Shown here one piece after another: positions 18,514 through 26,285 of a DNA stretch of 64,000 bases. The notes below the pieces were generated by a model, which was not told the origin of the DNA, did not search any database, and saw nothing but the letters and a program-made list of their open reading frames with translations. The position numbers and the translations under genes are program-made. The stretch lies in NCBI GenBank assembly GCA_018269005.1, contig JAFDVK010000012.1, positions 558,001 to 622,000 of the forward strand, read 5' to 3'. Positions within the stretch are counted from its first letter, which is position 1. Each line of letters starts with the position of its first letter. Origin of the DNA: Acidobacteriota bacterium (GTDB lineage: Bacteria; Acidobacteriota; Blastocatellia; Pyrinomonadales; Pyrinomonadaceae).

Positions 18514-20538
18514 ATGACATCATTCTCCAAGTTCATGGCGACCGTCCTCATGATCTTTTCTTTTGTTCTTGCTTCGATGGCGCAAAGTTCGGGTTTTGAC
18601 GTTAGCCGTATGGACAGGACCACGGATGCGTGCGTCGATTTTTATCAGTTCGCCAACGGCAATTGGCTGCGTTCTACAAAGATCCCTGCTGAATACCCGA
18701 GCTGGAACAGCTTTTTGATCGTCTATGAGAATAACCAGAATATTCTCAAAAAGGTTGTCGAGGATGCGGCTAAGACAGCGAATGCCCCGAAGGGCAGCGA
18801 CACTCAGCTAGTAGGGGATTATTATTCGTCGTGCATGGACGAGGCCGCGATCGAAAAAGCGGGCATCTCCCCGCTCGCGCCGTATTTCGCTAAGATCGCG
18901 AAGCTCGAAACCCGGACAGACCTTCAGAAGGAGCTAGCAGAACTGCACAACCTTGGGTTTGGAGGCCTTTTCCGCTTTTATATCGGGCCGGATGATAAGA
19001 ACAGCAGCGTTTACCTTGCCTCCGCGCATCAAGGAGGGTTTGGTTTGCCGACGCGGGATTATTGGTTCAAGGACGACGCAAAGTCGGTGGAAACGCGTGC
19101 GAAGTATAAAGAGTTCGTAACAAAGGTCTTCGAACTTGCGGGTGATGATGCAAAAGCGGCTGCGGAGAATATGGAGACGGTAACGGCGATACAGAAGCGA
19201 TTTGCCGGTGCGGCCCGCAGCCCTGTCGAGCTTCGCGATTCTGAGAAGAACTACAACAAACGGTCGCTTGCCGACCTCGCAAAACTCACGCCGAACTTCT
19301 CGTGGAACAACTATCTGAAAGCCCGCGGCGTTCAGAAGGCCGAAGAGATCAATATCGGCCAGCCTGAATATTTTCAGGAATTGAACAAGATGCTCGTCGA
19401 AGTACCGGTCACTCAGTGGAAGACCTATCTTCGATGGGTTGTCATCTCGGGATCGACAGGCTCGCTGACAAAGGCGTTCCGCGATGCCTCGTTCGATTTC
19501 TACGGAAAGTATCTTTCGGGACAGCAGGAACAGCAGGCTCGCTGGAAGACCTGTACGCAGGATGTCGATAGTTCGATCGGCGAATCGCTCGGGCAGGAAT
19601 TCGTAAAGGCAACATTCTCTCCCCAGGCGAAGGCTCGTATGAATGAGCTGATCGACAATCTATTTGCGGCTTACAAGGAACGGATACAGAAGCTCGACTG
19701 GATGAGTGAAGCCACGAAAAAGCGGGCACTCGAGAAGCTTGCCGCCTTTTCGCGGAAGATCGGCTACCCGGACAAGCTCAAAGGCTACAAAGGCCTAGAA
19801 ATCAGCCGCGAAGGCTTTTTCGAGAATTCGATCAATGCAACCCGTTTCGAGATAAAGCGGAATATGGAGAAGTCGGGGAAGCCCGTCGATCGTACCGAAT
19901 GGGGAATGACGCCGCCGACCGTCAATGCCTATAACGATTCGACCCTGAATGAGATCGTCTTCCCTGCGGGCATACTCCAACCGCCCTTCTATTCTGCAAA
20001 TGCGGACGACGCCCTGAATTACGGCGGTATCGGAGCCGTGATCGGGCACGAGATCACGCACGGCTTCGATGACGAAGGAAGCAAGTACGACGCTCAGGGC
20101 AACTTGAAGTCTTGGTGGACAGACGCCGACCGAAAGGCCTTTGACGCCAGAAATGAGTGCGTCGTCAAGCAATTCGACGGCTACAAGACCGCGCATGGTA
20201 CGCCGCTGAACGGCAAGCTTACCTTGGGTGAGAATTCAGCCGATCTCGGCGGTCTAACGATGGCGTTCCTGGCAATGGAAAATTCGATGAAGGGCAAGCC
20301 ACGGCCGGCTAGTATCGATGGTTTTACACCCGAGCAGCGCTTCTTCCTCGGCTGGGCCCAGGTTTGGGCCGAGGTCGCAACACCGCAGGTCGAGGCGACT
20401 CAGGCGCAGACCGACCCGCACGCGATCGCTCGCTTTCGGGTAAATGGGCCGCTTTCGAATATGCCCGAATTCGCCGCCGCCTTCTCTTGCAAGAAGGATA
20501 ACCCAATGGTCAGAAAGGACGTCTGTATGATCTGGTAG
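18514..20538 (+). CDS. pepO: Secreted M13 family endopeptidase (neprilysin/PepO-like)
   Basis: This is a 674-residue M13 zinc peptidase with a signal peptide (1-23). The zinc site is HEITH (His512, Glu513, His516) with the third ligand Glu573 and Asp577 in ENSADLGGL. NAYYDPxxNEI-type contacts appear as VNAYNDSTLNEIVFPAGILQPPF, and the C-terminal CxxW ending is DVCMIW. The family cuts oligopeptides outside the cytoplasm. The gene is flanked by the divergent glycosidase gene and the convergent Ate1-like gene. Confidence 0.95.
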   Translation: MTSFSKFMATVLMIFSFVLASMAQSSGFDVSRMDRTTDACVDFYQFANGNWLRSTKIPAEYPSWNSFLIVYENNQNILKKVVEDAAKTANAPKGSDTQLVGDYYSSCMDEAAIEKAGISPLAPYFAKIAKLETRTDLQKELAELHNLGFGGLFRFYIGPDDKNSSVYLASAHQGGFGLPTRDYWFKDDAKSVETRAKYKEFVTKVFELAGDDAKAAAENMETVTAIQKRFAGAARSPVELRDSEKNYNKRSLADLAKLTPNFSWNNYLKARGVQKAEEINIGQPEYFQELNKMLVEVPVTQWKTYLRWVVISGSTGSLTKAFRDASFDFYGKYLSGQQEQQARWKTCTQDVDSSIGESLGQEFVKATFSPQAKARMNELIDNLFAAYKERIQKLDWMSEATKKRALEKLAAFSRKIGYPDKLKGYKGLEISREGFFENSINATRFEIKRNMEKSGKPVDRTEWGMTPPTVNAYNDSTLNEIVFPAGILQPPFYSANADDALNYGGIGAVIGHEITHGFDDEGSKYDAQGNLKSWWTDADRKAFDARNECVVKQFDGYKTAHGTPLNGKLTLGENSADLGGLTMAFLAMENSMKGKPRPASIDGFTPEQRFFLGWAQVWAEVATPQVEATQAQTDPHAIARFRVNGPLSNMPEFAAAFSCKKDNPMVRKDVCMIW

Positions 20539-20573
20539 ACAGCCCCGACGGAATGGCCGCGTGCCGCCCTTAT

Positions 20574-21275
20574 TTATTGAGGGACGCCCGGCCTTTCGTC
20601 ATTCTGGTGGTACGGCAGCCAATGCCCTTGCCAATCGAAGACTTCGAGTGCGCGAAAGCGTTTCTTGTAGTCGTAGAACGATTCGCCCTCGTAGGCAAAA
20701 CCCGGATAGTAAAAACTGCGGCCGGTCCCGATCGAATATTCGATCTCCTTGAGCATCGTGAAGATGCCGAGACGGCGTTCAGCGACTTCCGGGTCGAACG
20801 CGGCGTAGATGCCGGACGTTGCCTTGATGCCTTCGTCAAAATAGCTGATCGCGACGAGTCTATCGCCGTCGTAAACAGCAAGTTCGCTTGCGGGAGCGGG
20901 CTCGACGGCCGGTTCCGACGAGAGGAAACAATAGATCGAATCGGGGATAGCGTGGGTAAAGCGGACGCGATGCCGATGGAATAGGTCGTTCGTCTCCTCA
21001 GTGATCCGAATTGGACCCACCACGCAGCGAAGGTCGGCATTTCGCCGCAAGGTCCTCCGCTGGCTTTTTGAGAAAGTGAAATTCTTCAGGCGGATCCGAA
21101 GTGGCAGCACGCGGCGAACGTCCTCTTCATAAAGGCTGAGGCTGTACCGGTAAAAATAATTCCCGAAATGGCGCCAAGCTCTAGCGAGCAGTATGTCCAT
21201 CTTGCTGCGAGAGATCGAGTCCGAATAGAACGACTCGTTAATAAAGATGATCTCAGAGGCCCGAGTACCAGTCAT
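20574..21275 (-). CDS. Arginyl/leucyl-tRNA-protein transferase-like (Ate1/Bpt)
   Basis: This 233-residue protein has the C-terminal Ate1/Bpt acyltransferase domain: LPLRIRLKNFTFSKSQRRTLRRNADL, GPIRITEETNDLFHRHR, then ISYFDEGIKATSGIYAAFDPEVAERRLGIFTMLKEIE and a YYPGFAYEGE strand. The usual N-terminal zinc-like Cys cluster is absent and only a short lead remains. The family puts Leu or Arg on N-degron substrates that ClpA/ClpS/ClpP then degrades. It starts inside the end of the molybdenum oxidoreductase gene (23-base overlap). A shorter start at Met26 (base 21200) is possible. Confidence 0.8.
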   Translation of the reverse strand: MTGTRASEIIFINESFYSDSISRSKMDILLARAWRHFGNYFYRYSLSLYEEDVRRVLPLRIRLKNFTFSKSQRRTLRRNADLRCVVGPIRITEETNDLFHRHRVRFTHAIPDSIYCFLSSEPAVEPAPASELAVYDGDRLVAISYFDEGIKATSGIYAAFDPEVAERRLGIFTMLKEIEYSIGTGRSFYYPGFAYEGESFYDYKKRFRALEVFDWQGHWLPYHQNDERPGVPQ

Positions 21276-22089
21276 AGCCTTCGTTCGCCCAGTAATCTTC
21301 CGGCCGCTCGTTCATAAAGTCTATCCGGCCGATGCGTTTCAGCTGTTTGATGCCGTATTTGGTCGGGGAGGCCAAACGCAAAGGCGCACCATGATTCGAA
21401 GTTAACACTTCGCCGTTCATCTCGTAAACGAGCAGCGTCTGCGGATGCATTATTGACGGCGTATCCCAGCCGACAAAATACCCACCATCGGGTGTTGCAA
21501 GCGATACGTATGGCGGCATCTCTTCGGGGTCCTTCCAAGGCGTAAAAGCTGCGACGAGGTCTGAGAATCTCGTGCCTGTCCATTGGACGACCGTTGACCA
21601 ACCCTCGATGCACTTGAACTCGGTGATGTGCTCGGCTCTCGGCAAACTGCGAATGTCGTCCATCGTGAGCACGAGATCGCTCGCTCGTCCGGGAATGCCG
21701 CCTATATTCAGACGCCACACTGCAAGATCGACCTCGCTTTCGATGCCTAGCATGCCGTTGACACGCGCCGGACGCGTTATGTTATCGGCAGAAAATTCTG
21801 TTGCGAGATGCGTCGGTCGGTAGAACGCCGACGTGAGATTCTCGTTAAAGCGGAAGATCTTTTGAAGGAAGCCGACCTTCGTTTCGTCCGGTAGCCAACG
21901 CCACCCAAAGACGCCTACGATCGCCGCGGCACCGCCGAGAAGAAAACCTCTGCGCGATCTCGAGATGAGCACTTTTTGTGCGTCCGCCTCAGGCAATTCG
22001 TCGGAAAGCGAACGGCGCTCATTCAGCACATTTGCCGAATTCTCATCCTCGCCCCGCCATTTGTCGTTGCGGTCGCCGCCCTCCCTCAT
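21253..22089 (-). CDS. Periplasmic molybdopterin oxidoreductase, MsrP/YedY-like
   Basis: This protein has the sulfite-oxidase fold, with the molybdenum-binding Cys160 in EFKCIEGWS and the family's TSNHGAPLRL and YGIKQLKRI motifs. A twin-arginine signal (SRRGFLLGGAA, residues 45-55) sends it folded to the periplasm. I place the start at ATG 22089, because the longer frame back to 22236 is not conserved-looking and ATG 22089 overlaps the cytochrome b stop by 4 bases. In MsrP the reaction is reduction of methionine sulfoxide; other members oxidise sulfite. With the cytochrome b next to it, a quinone-linked reductase is likely. It is 278 residues, somewhat short. Confidence 0.88.
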   Translation of the reverse strand: MREGGDRNDKWRGEDENSANVLNERRSLSDELPEADAQKVLISRSRRGFLLGGAAAIVGVFGWRWLPDETKVGFLQKIFRFNENLTSAFYRPTHLATEFSADNITRPARVNGMLGIESEVDLAVWRLNIGGIPGRASDLVLTMDDIRSLPRAEHITEFKCIEGWSTVVQWTGTRFSDLVAAFTPWKDPEEMPPYVSLATPDGGYFVGWDTPSIMHPQTLLVYEMNGEVLTSNHGAPLRLASPTKYGIKQLKRIGRIDFMNERPEDYWANEGYDWYSGL

Positions 22090-22757
22090 TTCGAGCTCTC
22101 CTCGGCAGCCACGACCTCGACACCCGTAATCATCGATTGAAAATTCTTCCAGCCTGCGAGCACGACCTGGACGACATGCACACAGAAAAATGCCGCAAAA
22201 AGGATCATCAGCCAGAAATGCTCCCAGCGTGCCCATTCGTAGCCGCCGAGAAGCGAAGTAAAAAAGGATGCCTGAAGCGGTTTGTATATCGCGACACCGG
22301 TCACTATCGATCCTGCACCCATCAGGATCACAAGCGTGTAAACGATCCGCTGCGCGTCGTTATACTTTCCCTGCGGCGGCTTCTTTTTAGAGATGTGCAG
22401 TTCGTAGAGAGCTACGCGAAATGCGCGTCCGAATGAACCAAATGTTGGAATCAAGCTGCGATACTCGCCCGAGAAGATCAGAAAAGCGACGTAGGCGACA
22501 CCGTTCGCCGCAAACAGCCACATAAAGAAGAAATGGAGCTGCATCCCTTCGGCGAGGCGATAGGGAATGCCGAGAAAGCTGTAAAAGCCTTGCGGAAAGA
22601 AATAGAAGACCTCGTGTCCGAAGAGCCGGAGCGCATAGACGGGATTCGCCCAGTAGATCAGCAACCCGCTCCACATCATCATCGCGAGGAGCGGAAAATT
22701 GACCCAATGCATCCAGCGGATCGGCGCCCGATGTTTTTCTTCAACGCGTGCAGACAT
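22086..22757 (-). CDS. Cytochrome b561-type membrane subunit
   Basis: This protein has four or five membrane helices with His residues placed as heme b ligands: His17 (IRWMHWVNF), and His residues in GMQLHFFFMW, ARWEHFWLM and FFCVHVVQVVL. The family couples quinols to periplasmic oxidoreductases. It is coupled to the molybdenum oxidoreductase by an ATGA overlap, so the pair probably forms one two-component enzyme that passes electrons to the Tat-exported subunit. It stands where MsrQ would in MsrPQ but is not MsrQ-like. Confidence 0.85.
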   Translation of the reverse strand: MSARVEEKHRAPIRWMHWVNFPLLAMMMWSGLLIYWANPVYALRLFGHEVFYFFPQGFYSFLGIPYRLAEGMQLHFFFMWLFAANGVAYVAFLIFSGEYRSLIPTFGSFGRAFRVALYELHISKKKPPQGKYNDAQRIVYTLVILMGAGSIVTGVAIYKPLQASFFTSLLGGYEWARWEHFWLMILFAAFFCVHVVQVVLAGWKNFQSMITGVEVVAAEESSK

Positions 22758-22854
22758 AATCGTTCAGCAAGCGGAATGCGAAGTGCCTGCTCAAGACATC
22801 ATTTCGTCAGAAACAGGCAAAACGGATGCGGGAGGCACGCCTTTTTTCGGCAAG

Positions 22855-23151
22855 CTACCAGGAAACGTTCCCTTCTTTTGACGTATCGATCTGCGTCAGT
22901 TCGACGCCTTCGTCAAAAAAGAAGATCTTCATATTGTCGAAAAGCATCTGCTGCGAGTCGGGGTTCGAAACATCGAGCCCAAAATGATTGATGAGCTGCA
23001 TCTGTTTTCGCTGCCACTCTTTCCAGCAATTCTGACAGATCTCTCTTGCAACGCGCTCGCCGTCCTCGTTCGGGAACGGCGCATATCCGAGCGGTTCGCC
23101 CTTTTGCCCGCACTTTGTGCACTTGAACTTGTCGTTTCCAAAAATAGCCAT
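22855..23151 (-). CDS. YggX-like Fe(II)-trafficking domain with zinc-ribbon Cys pairs
   Basis: The second half (REICQNCWKEWQRKQMQLINHFGLDVSNPDSQQMLFDNMKIFFF) matches the YggX oxidative-damage-protection fold, where the family has KEAWQEWLKHQTMLINE. Unlike classic YggX, the protein has CTKC near the start and CQNC before the Trp, which together could bind one zinc or an iron-sulfur centre. YggX protects [Fe-S] enzymes and moves iron. Length 98 is slightly over the usual 90. It is separate from the neighbouring redox genes. Confidence 0.75.
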   Translation of the reverse strand: MAIFGNDKFKCTKCGQKGEPLGYAPFPNEDGERVAREICQNCWKEWQRKQMQLINHFGLDVSNPDSQQMLFDNMKIFFFDEGVELTQIDTSKEGNVSW

Positions 23152-23184
23152 AGGAAAAATTCACTCCGTATGACTTTATTTATA

Positions 23185-23820
23185 TCAATTTGAGAGAGCC
23201 TTTGCAGTACGCGAGAAGGTTCTCCCAACGGCCACAAAGACGATACCGAGGACAAAGAAGCTTGCGAGCACGAGGCCTGCATTCCTCAAGCCGACCGCGT
23301 AACCGAGCGCTTTCATATCGGCAAAGTTGTACGGGTACCAATTCGTATAAGCACCGTGAATGAGTGAATATGCGAAGTAAAGGATCGGATATACGAGCCA
23401 TTTCGCAGCATCTGCCCATTTAAGGCCGGCCTTCGGCGTGCAGAGGAACCAAAAGATAACGAAGGCTATAGGGATCACATCGTGCACGGCGTGATTCGCT
23501 ACGGCCCAAAGGCCTGTCAGGCTCTCGCGAAGTAAAAGGCTGTACACTACACCAACGATCGTTATATACACGGCTATCGCAGTCTCGACCGTTGGCCGTG
23601 AAAAGAATTTGCCGAAGCGGGACTGCGGAAAGAATGCGATGGCTGTCGTCGCAATGGCAACGAGCAAATTCGTCAGGATCGTAAAGTAGCTGAAGAATCG
23701 AATGATCCTGTCGGTCGGAGCGACACCTTCAACACGCGGCCTTGCAAGCGTAAGGTAGAACTCAAGTCCGATGGCAAGCCAACCGACAATCGCGATCAAA
23801 CCGGCGAATCCGCGTTTCAT
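23185..23820 (-). CDS. Pr6Pr family membrane protein
   Basis: A six-helix integral membrane protein of 211 residues with the Pr6Pr/FAR-17a-like signature: RFFSYFTILTNLLVAIA near helix 2, then VANHAVHDVIPIAFVIFWFLC and YPILYFAYSLIHGAYTNWYPYNF. Function is unknown, although the fold is shared with androgen-induced hydrolase AIG1-type proteins. It ends 7 bases before the peroxiredoxin stop region on the same strand, so cotranscription is likely. Confidence 0.85.
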   Translation of the reverse strand: MKRGFAGLIAIVGWLAIGLEFYLTLARPRVEGVAPTDRIIRFFSYFTILTNLLVAIATTAIAFFPQSRFGKFFSRPTVETAIAVYITIVGVVYSLLLRESLTGLWAVANHAVHDVIPIAFVIFWFLCTPKAGLKWADAAKWLVYPILYFAYSLIHGAYTNWYPYNFADMKALGYAVGLRNAGLVLASFFVLGIVFVAVGRTFSRTAKALSN

Positions 23821-23826
23821 ATTTTC

Positions 23827-24276
23827 TTACCCTGCCTTGCGTATGGCTTCGAGAACATCTTCGTCAGCGGGCCTGAAGATCGACAGCACCTGAACCTTTT
23901 GATAGGCGACCTTTCCGTCTCGGTTGATCACAATGACGCCGCGAGCCGAACGGCCGGGCAGCCAACTCTTCATTCCGTAAGCCTCGGAGACCTTTCGCTC
24001 TGTATCTGCGAGCAGCCGAAGCGGCAGGTCATGTTCTTCGGCAAAACTCTTGTGCGAGGCAACTGAGTCGGTCGAGATCCCGACAACTTCGGCTCCCGTC
24101 AACTGATATTCGCCCCAATGATCTCGCACAGAGCAAAGCTGGCGTGTGCAGACCGGCGTATTGTCTCCCGGATAGAAAAGAAGTACGACGACCTGCCCGC
24201 GATGATCACTGAGCGTCCAATCGCTGCCATCGCCGTCTTTCAAAGTAAAGTCTGGTGCCGTGTCAAGTATGTTCAT
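23827..24276 (-). CDS. bcp: Bcp/PrxQ-type thiol peroxidase
   Basis: This is a 149-residue peroxiredoxin of the Bcp/PrxQ group. The active-site run FYPGDNTPVCTRQLC has peroxidatic Cys43 and resolving Cys48 five residues later, as in the atypical two-Cys type. It removes H2O2 and organic peroxides using thioredoxin. The gene overlaps the upstream HEHFH protein by 4 bases (ATGA), so the two are translationally linked. Confidence 0.95.
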   Translation of the reverse strand: MNILDTAPDFTLKDGDGSDWTLSDHRGQVVVLLFYPGDNTPVCTRQLCSVRDHWGEYQLTGAEVVGISTDSVASHKSFAEEHDLPLRLLADTERKVSEAYGMKSWLPGRSARGVIVINRDGKVAYQKVQVLSIFRPADEDVLEAIRKAG

Positions 24277-25319
24277 TTTCGTCGGGTGCGGTCATAAGCG
24301 GTTTCCAAAGCAAACTTTTGCTCTAAATACTGCTGTTGCCAGTTCGGGTTCACTTTGTCGAGCAAGAGTCCTTCACTCGCACCGAATGGATAGAATACCA
24401 CCCGTTCCCATTCCGCAAGGTCAAGATGGCCCATCTCCTCGTCAATGACCGTCAGCAGACGAGCAGCTTCCAGGTCGAACGGCGTAAAATCTTTCAAGGA
24501 GCGAAATGCCTTGCTCGGCTTGAGCTTCCGGCCCGCAAGCTCTGCGATCTTGTATTGTGTGTAACGCGCGATTCCTTCTTGCCAAAGCTGAAACGAGAAA
24601 TACTTACGATCATCGGCTGCAAGCGAGGCGGTAAAAGCCGCACGAGCAGCAAGGTACGCCTTTAGGCGGACACTCCGTTCGTTGTCGTCCTTTGCGGCAT
24701 TTGCGGCGGAAAGCAGATCGGTAAGTTGGCGGAAACTCTCAACGAACCTCTTTTCTTTGTAGGGAAAGGCATAGTTGATCTGCCACATTCCGGTCGTGTC
24801 GCCGCGGGCAAGATCGAGCGCGTTCACGCTATCGAAATAGTCCGGCCGCGAATACTGAAACTGGTGAAAATGCTCATGCAGCACGACAAAAAGCCATCTT
24901 GTCGATGTCTTATCCGTCGTGTTCTCAGGCTTGCCGACGACGATAACGGGCGTCGAGCCAAATGCGTTGAGCGTAGCGAGAAAGGTTTTTGGGAATTTGC
25001 GTTCCCGCCAAAACACTTCGCTCTTTAGCAGCTTGTCATAACCGAGTGAGTGAAATTCTTCGGACGGTTTCTCATGCCGGATCAGAAACTCATGGTCGTT
25101 CGTGACAAAAAGCATCGCGAATGGCGCTGTGCTCCAACCGAGCCAAACCTGATCCTGCACCTTGTCGGCAACACGGAAAGCTTCGGCAATTCGAACCCGA
25201 TCGATCTCTTCGATCGACGGCGCCGCGTGTACCTTAACAACAGTTAAAAGCAGGAGAAAAGCAAAGAGGGCGACGAGTTGGGTACTCGCCCCTACTCTTG
25301 AGATCCGCGTGATTTCCAT
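24273..25319 (-). CDS. Putative exported gluzincin-like metallopeptidase
   Basis: A hydrophobic N-terminus (about 12-33) exports the protein. It has the zinc-peptidase motif HEHFH (His148, Glu149, His152) inside TRWLFVVLHEHFHQFQ, and a Glu at 248 in LWQEGIARYTQYK about 100 residues later, in a place suitable for the third ligand of a gluzincin. The long helical middle (ESFRQLTDLLSAANAA) fits such folds. I know no named family that covers it. It is coupled to the downstream peroxiredoxin and overlaps the membrane protein gene upstream by 28 bases. Confidence 0.7.
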   Translation of the reverse strand: MEITRISRVGASTQLVALFAFLLLLTVVKVHAAPSIEEIDRVRIAEAFRVADKVQDQVWLGWSTAPFAMLFVTNDHEFLIRHEKPSEEFHSLGYDKLLKSEVFWRERKFPKTFLATLNAFGSTPVIVVGKPENTTDKTSTRWLFVVLHEHFHQFQYSRPDYFDSVNALDLARGDTTGMWQINYAFPYKEKRFVESFRQLTDLLSAANAAKDDNERSVRLKAYLAARAAFTASLAADDRKYFSFQLWQEGIARYTQYKIAELAGRKLKPSKAFRSLKDFTPFDLEAARLLTVIDEEMGHLDLAEWERVVFYPFGASEGLLLDKVNPNWQQQYLEQKFALETAYDRTRRK

Positions 25320-25678
25320 ATTTCGACCATGACAAAAGCTGCAAAGAGTAAGAAAGGAACGGCTGAGAGCAGAATAGCAATATCTGGCGCAAATATCCCG
25401 ATCAGAAACATAAGAACCAACAGCATTCCAATGCAGATTAGGCCGATCAGCGAAAGCAGCCGGCTCGGCCGCCGTTGAAACAAGGTAAAGAGAAGGAAAA
25501 TCTGGCCAAGAAGCGGCAGTACGGTAAACGGATGCAGAACGGCCGTTGGCTCGGTAAGCAAACGCTTCAAGACCTCTGCTTCGGCCTCGGCAAGGAACGC
25601 CGTGTTATTCCCGCCCCATTTCAGATAGCCGATCAGCGAGGTCAAGACGAGGCCGAGATTTAAGAGCTTGAGTTTCAT
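25292..25678 (-). CDS. Small multi-helix membrane protein, unknown
   Basis: The 128-residue protein has four predicted helices (about 3-17, 47-64, 73-93 and 97-117) with Leu/Ile-rich sequence and short polar links. No family is recognised. The gene overlaps the start of the HEHFH peptidase gene by 28 bases and follows the parE stop directly, so it may belong to the same operon as the peptidase and peroxiredoxin. Confidence 0.65.
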   Translation of the reverse strand: MKLKLLNLGLVLTSLIGYLKWGGNNTAFLAEAEAEVLKRLLTEPTAVLHPFTVLPLLGQIFLLFTLFQRRPSRLLSLIGLICIGMLLVLMFLIGIFAPDIAILLSAVPFLLFAAFVMVEIWKSRGSQE

Positions 25679-25969
25679 TTAGCTGACGATCTCGTCAAAA
25701 TCACGTGCGCCGTGGAGGACACGAGAGATGCTTACTCGATTCGCCCAACCTCGATAGAAGATCAAATAGCTGCCTATAGGAAAACTTCGCAGGCCATGTT
25801 CAAGCTCTGAGCGCTCGCGGCCTGCACCCGGATTCTCGGCTAACATTTTGAAGATATCGACAAACTGGCCATACAATTCGACCGAGGCTTCAAAGTTATC
25901 TATCGAAATGAAAGCAAGGATATCGTCAATGTCGTCCTCCGCCTCGCAGGTAACGATGAAATCAGCCAT
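25679..25969 (-). CDS. parE: ParE-family type II toxin
   Basis: The 96-residue protein has the ParE/RelE pattern: AEDDIDDILAFISIDNFEASVELYGQFVDIFKMLAENPGAGRERSEL, followed by LRSFPIGSYLIFYRGW and a VSISRVLHGARDFDEIV tail. ParE proteins poison DNA gyrase. It overlaps its antitoxin gene by 8 bases, and the order is antitoxin then toxin. Confidence 0.9.
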   Translation of the reverse strand: MADFIVTCEAEDDIDDILAFISIDNFEASVELYGQFVDIFKMLAENPGAGRERSELEHGLRSFPIGSYLIFYRGWANRVSISRVLHGARDFDEIVS

Positions 25970-26228
25970 GTTTTGGCCTTCTTGCTAGCAAGCGTTCCTT
26001 TATGTCGGCCATTGCTTGCGCACCATCTTTGTAGCGTCCAGCTTCCAGATCAGCCGTGCCCTTCTTTATCTCAGCTCGCAGGGCGTTCAGCTTCGCTTCG
26101 CGGATCTCGTCCCGTTGCTGCAAAAGCCTCAGGCCTTCGCGAACGACCTCGCTCGCGGAACTATACATCCCGTCCTTAACCTTCTGCTCGATCAAAGTTT
26201 CAAGCTCGCGCGTAAGAGAAACATTCAT
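25962..26228 (-). CDS. parD: ParD-family antitoxin
   Basis: This is an 88-residue ribbon-helix-helix antitoxin: N-terminal MNVSLTRELETLIEQKV, then SSASEVVREGLRLLQQRDE, and a flexible C-terminal tail that would wrap around ParE. ParD represses its own promoter; a perfect candidate operator lies 10 bases upstream of the ATG. The gene overlaps parE by 8 bases. Confidence 0.92.
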   Translation of the reverse strand: MNVSLTRELETLIEQKVKDGMYSSASEVVREGLRLLQQRDEIREAKLNALRAEIKKGTADLEAGRYKDGAQAMADIKERLLARRPKHG

Positions 26229-26237
26229 AGAAAGAGG

Positions 26238-26273
26238 ATAACAAAGACTGTTATTAATAACAATCTTTGTTAT
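26238..26273. promoter_or_regulatory. Long palindrome, probable ParD operator
   Basis: This is a 36-bp palindrome with one mismatched pair: ATAACAAAGACTGTTATT and its inverse partner. It is centred at 26255/26256, just upstream of parD. Ribbon-helix-helix autorepressors bind such sites. It probably overlaps the parDE promoter. Confidence 0.7.
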
Positions 26274-26285
26274 TTCTATCGCTCT

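Noticed and set aside
21253-22236. Longer start for the molybdenum oxidoreductase (22236)
   Set aside because: It would place the Tat signal about 95 residues inside the protein; ATG 22089 gives a normal lead and an ATGA overlap with the cytochrome gene.
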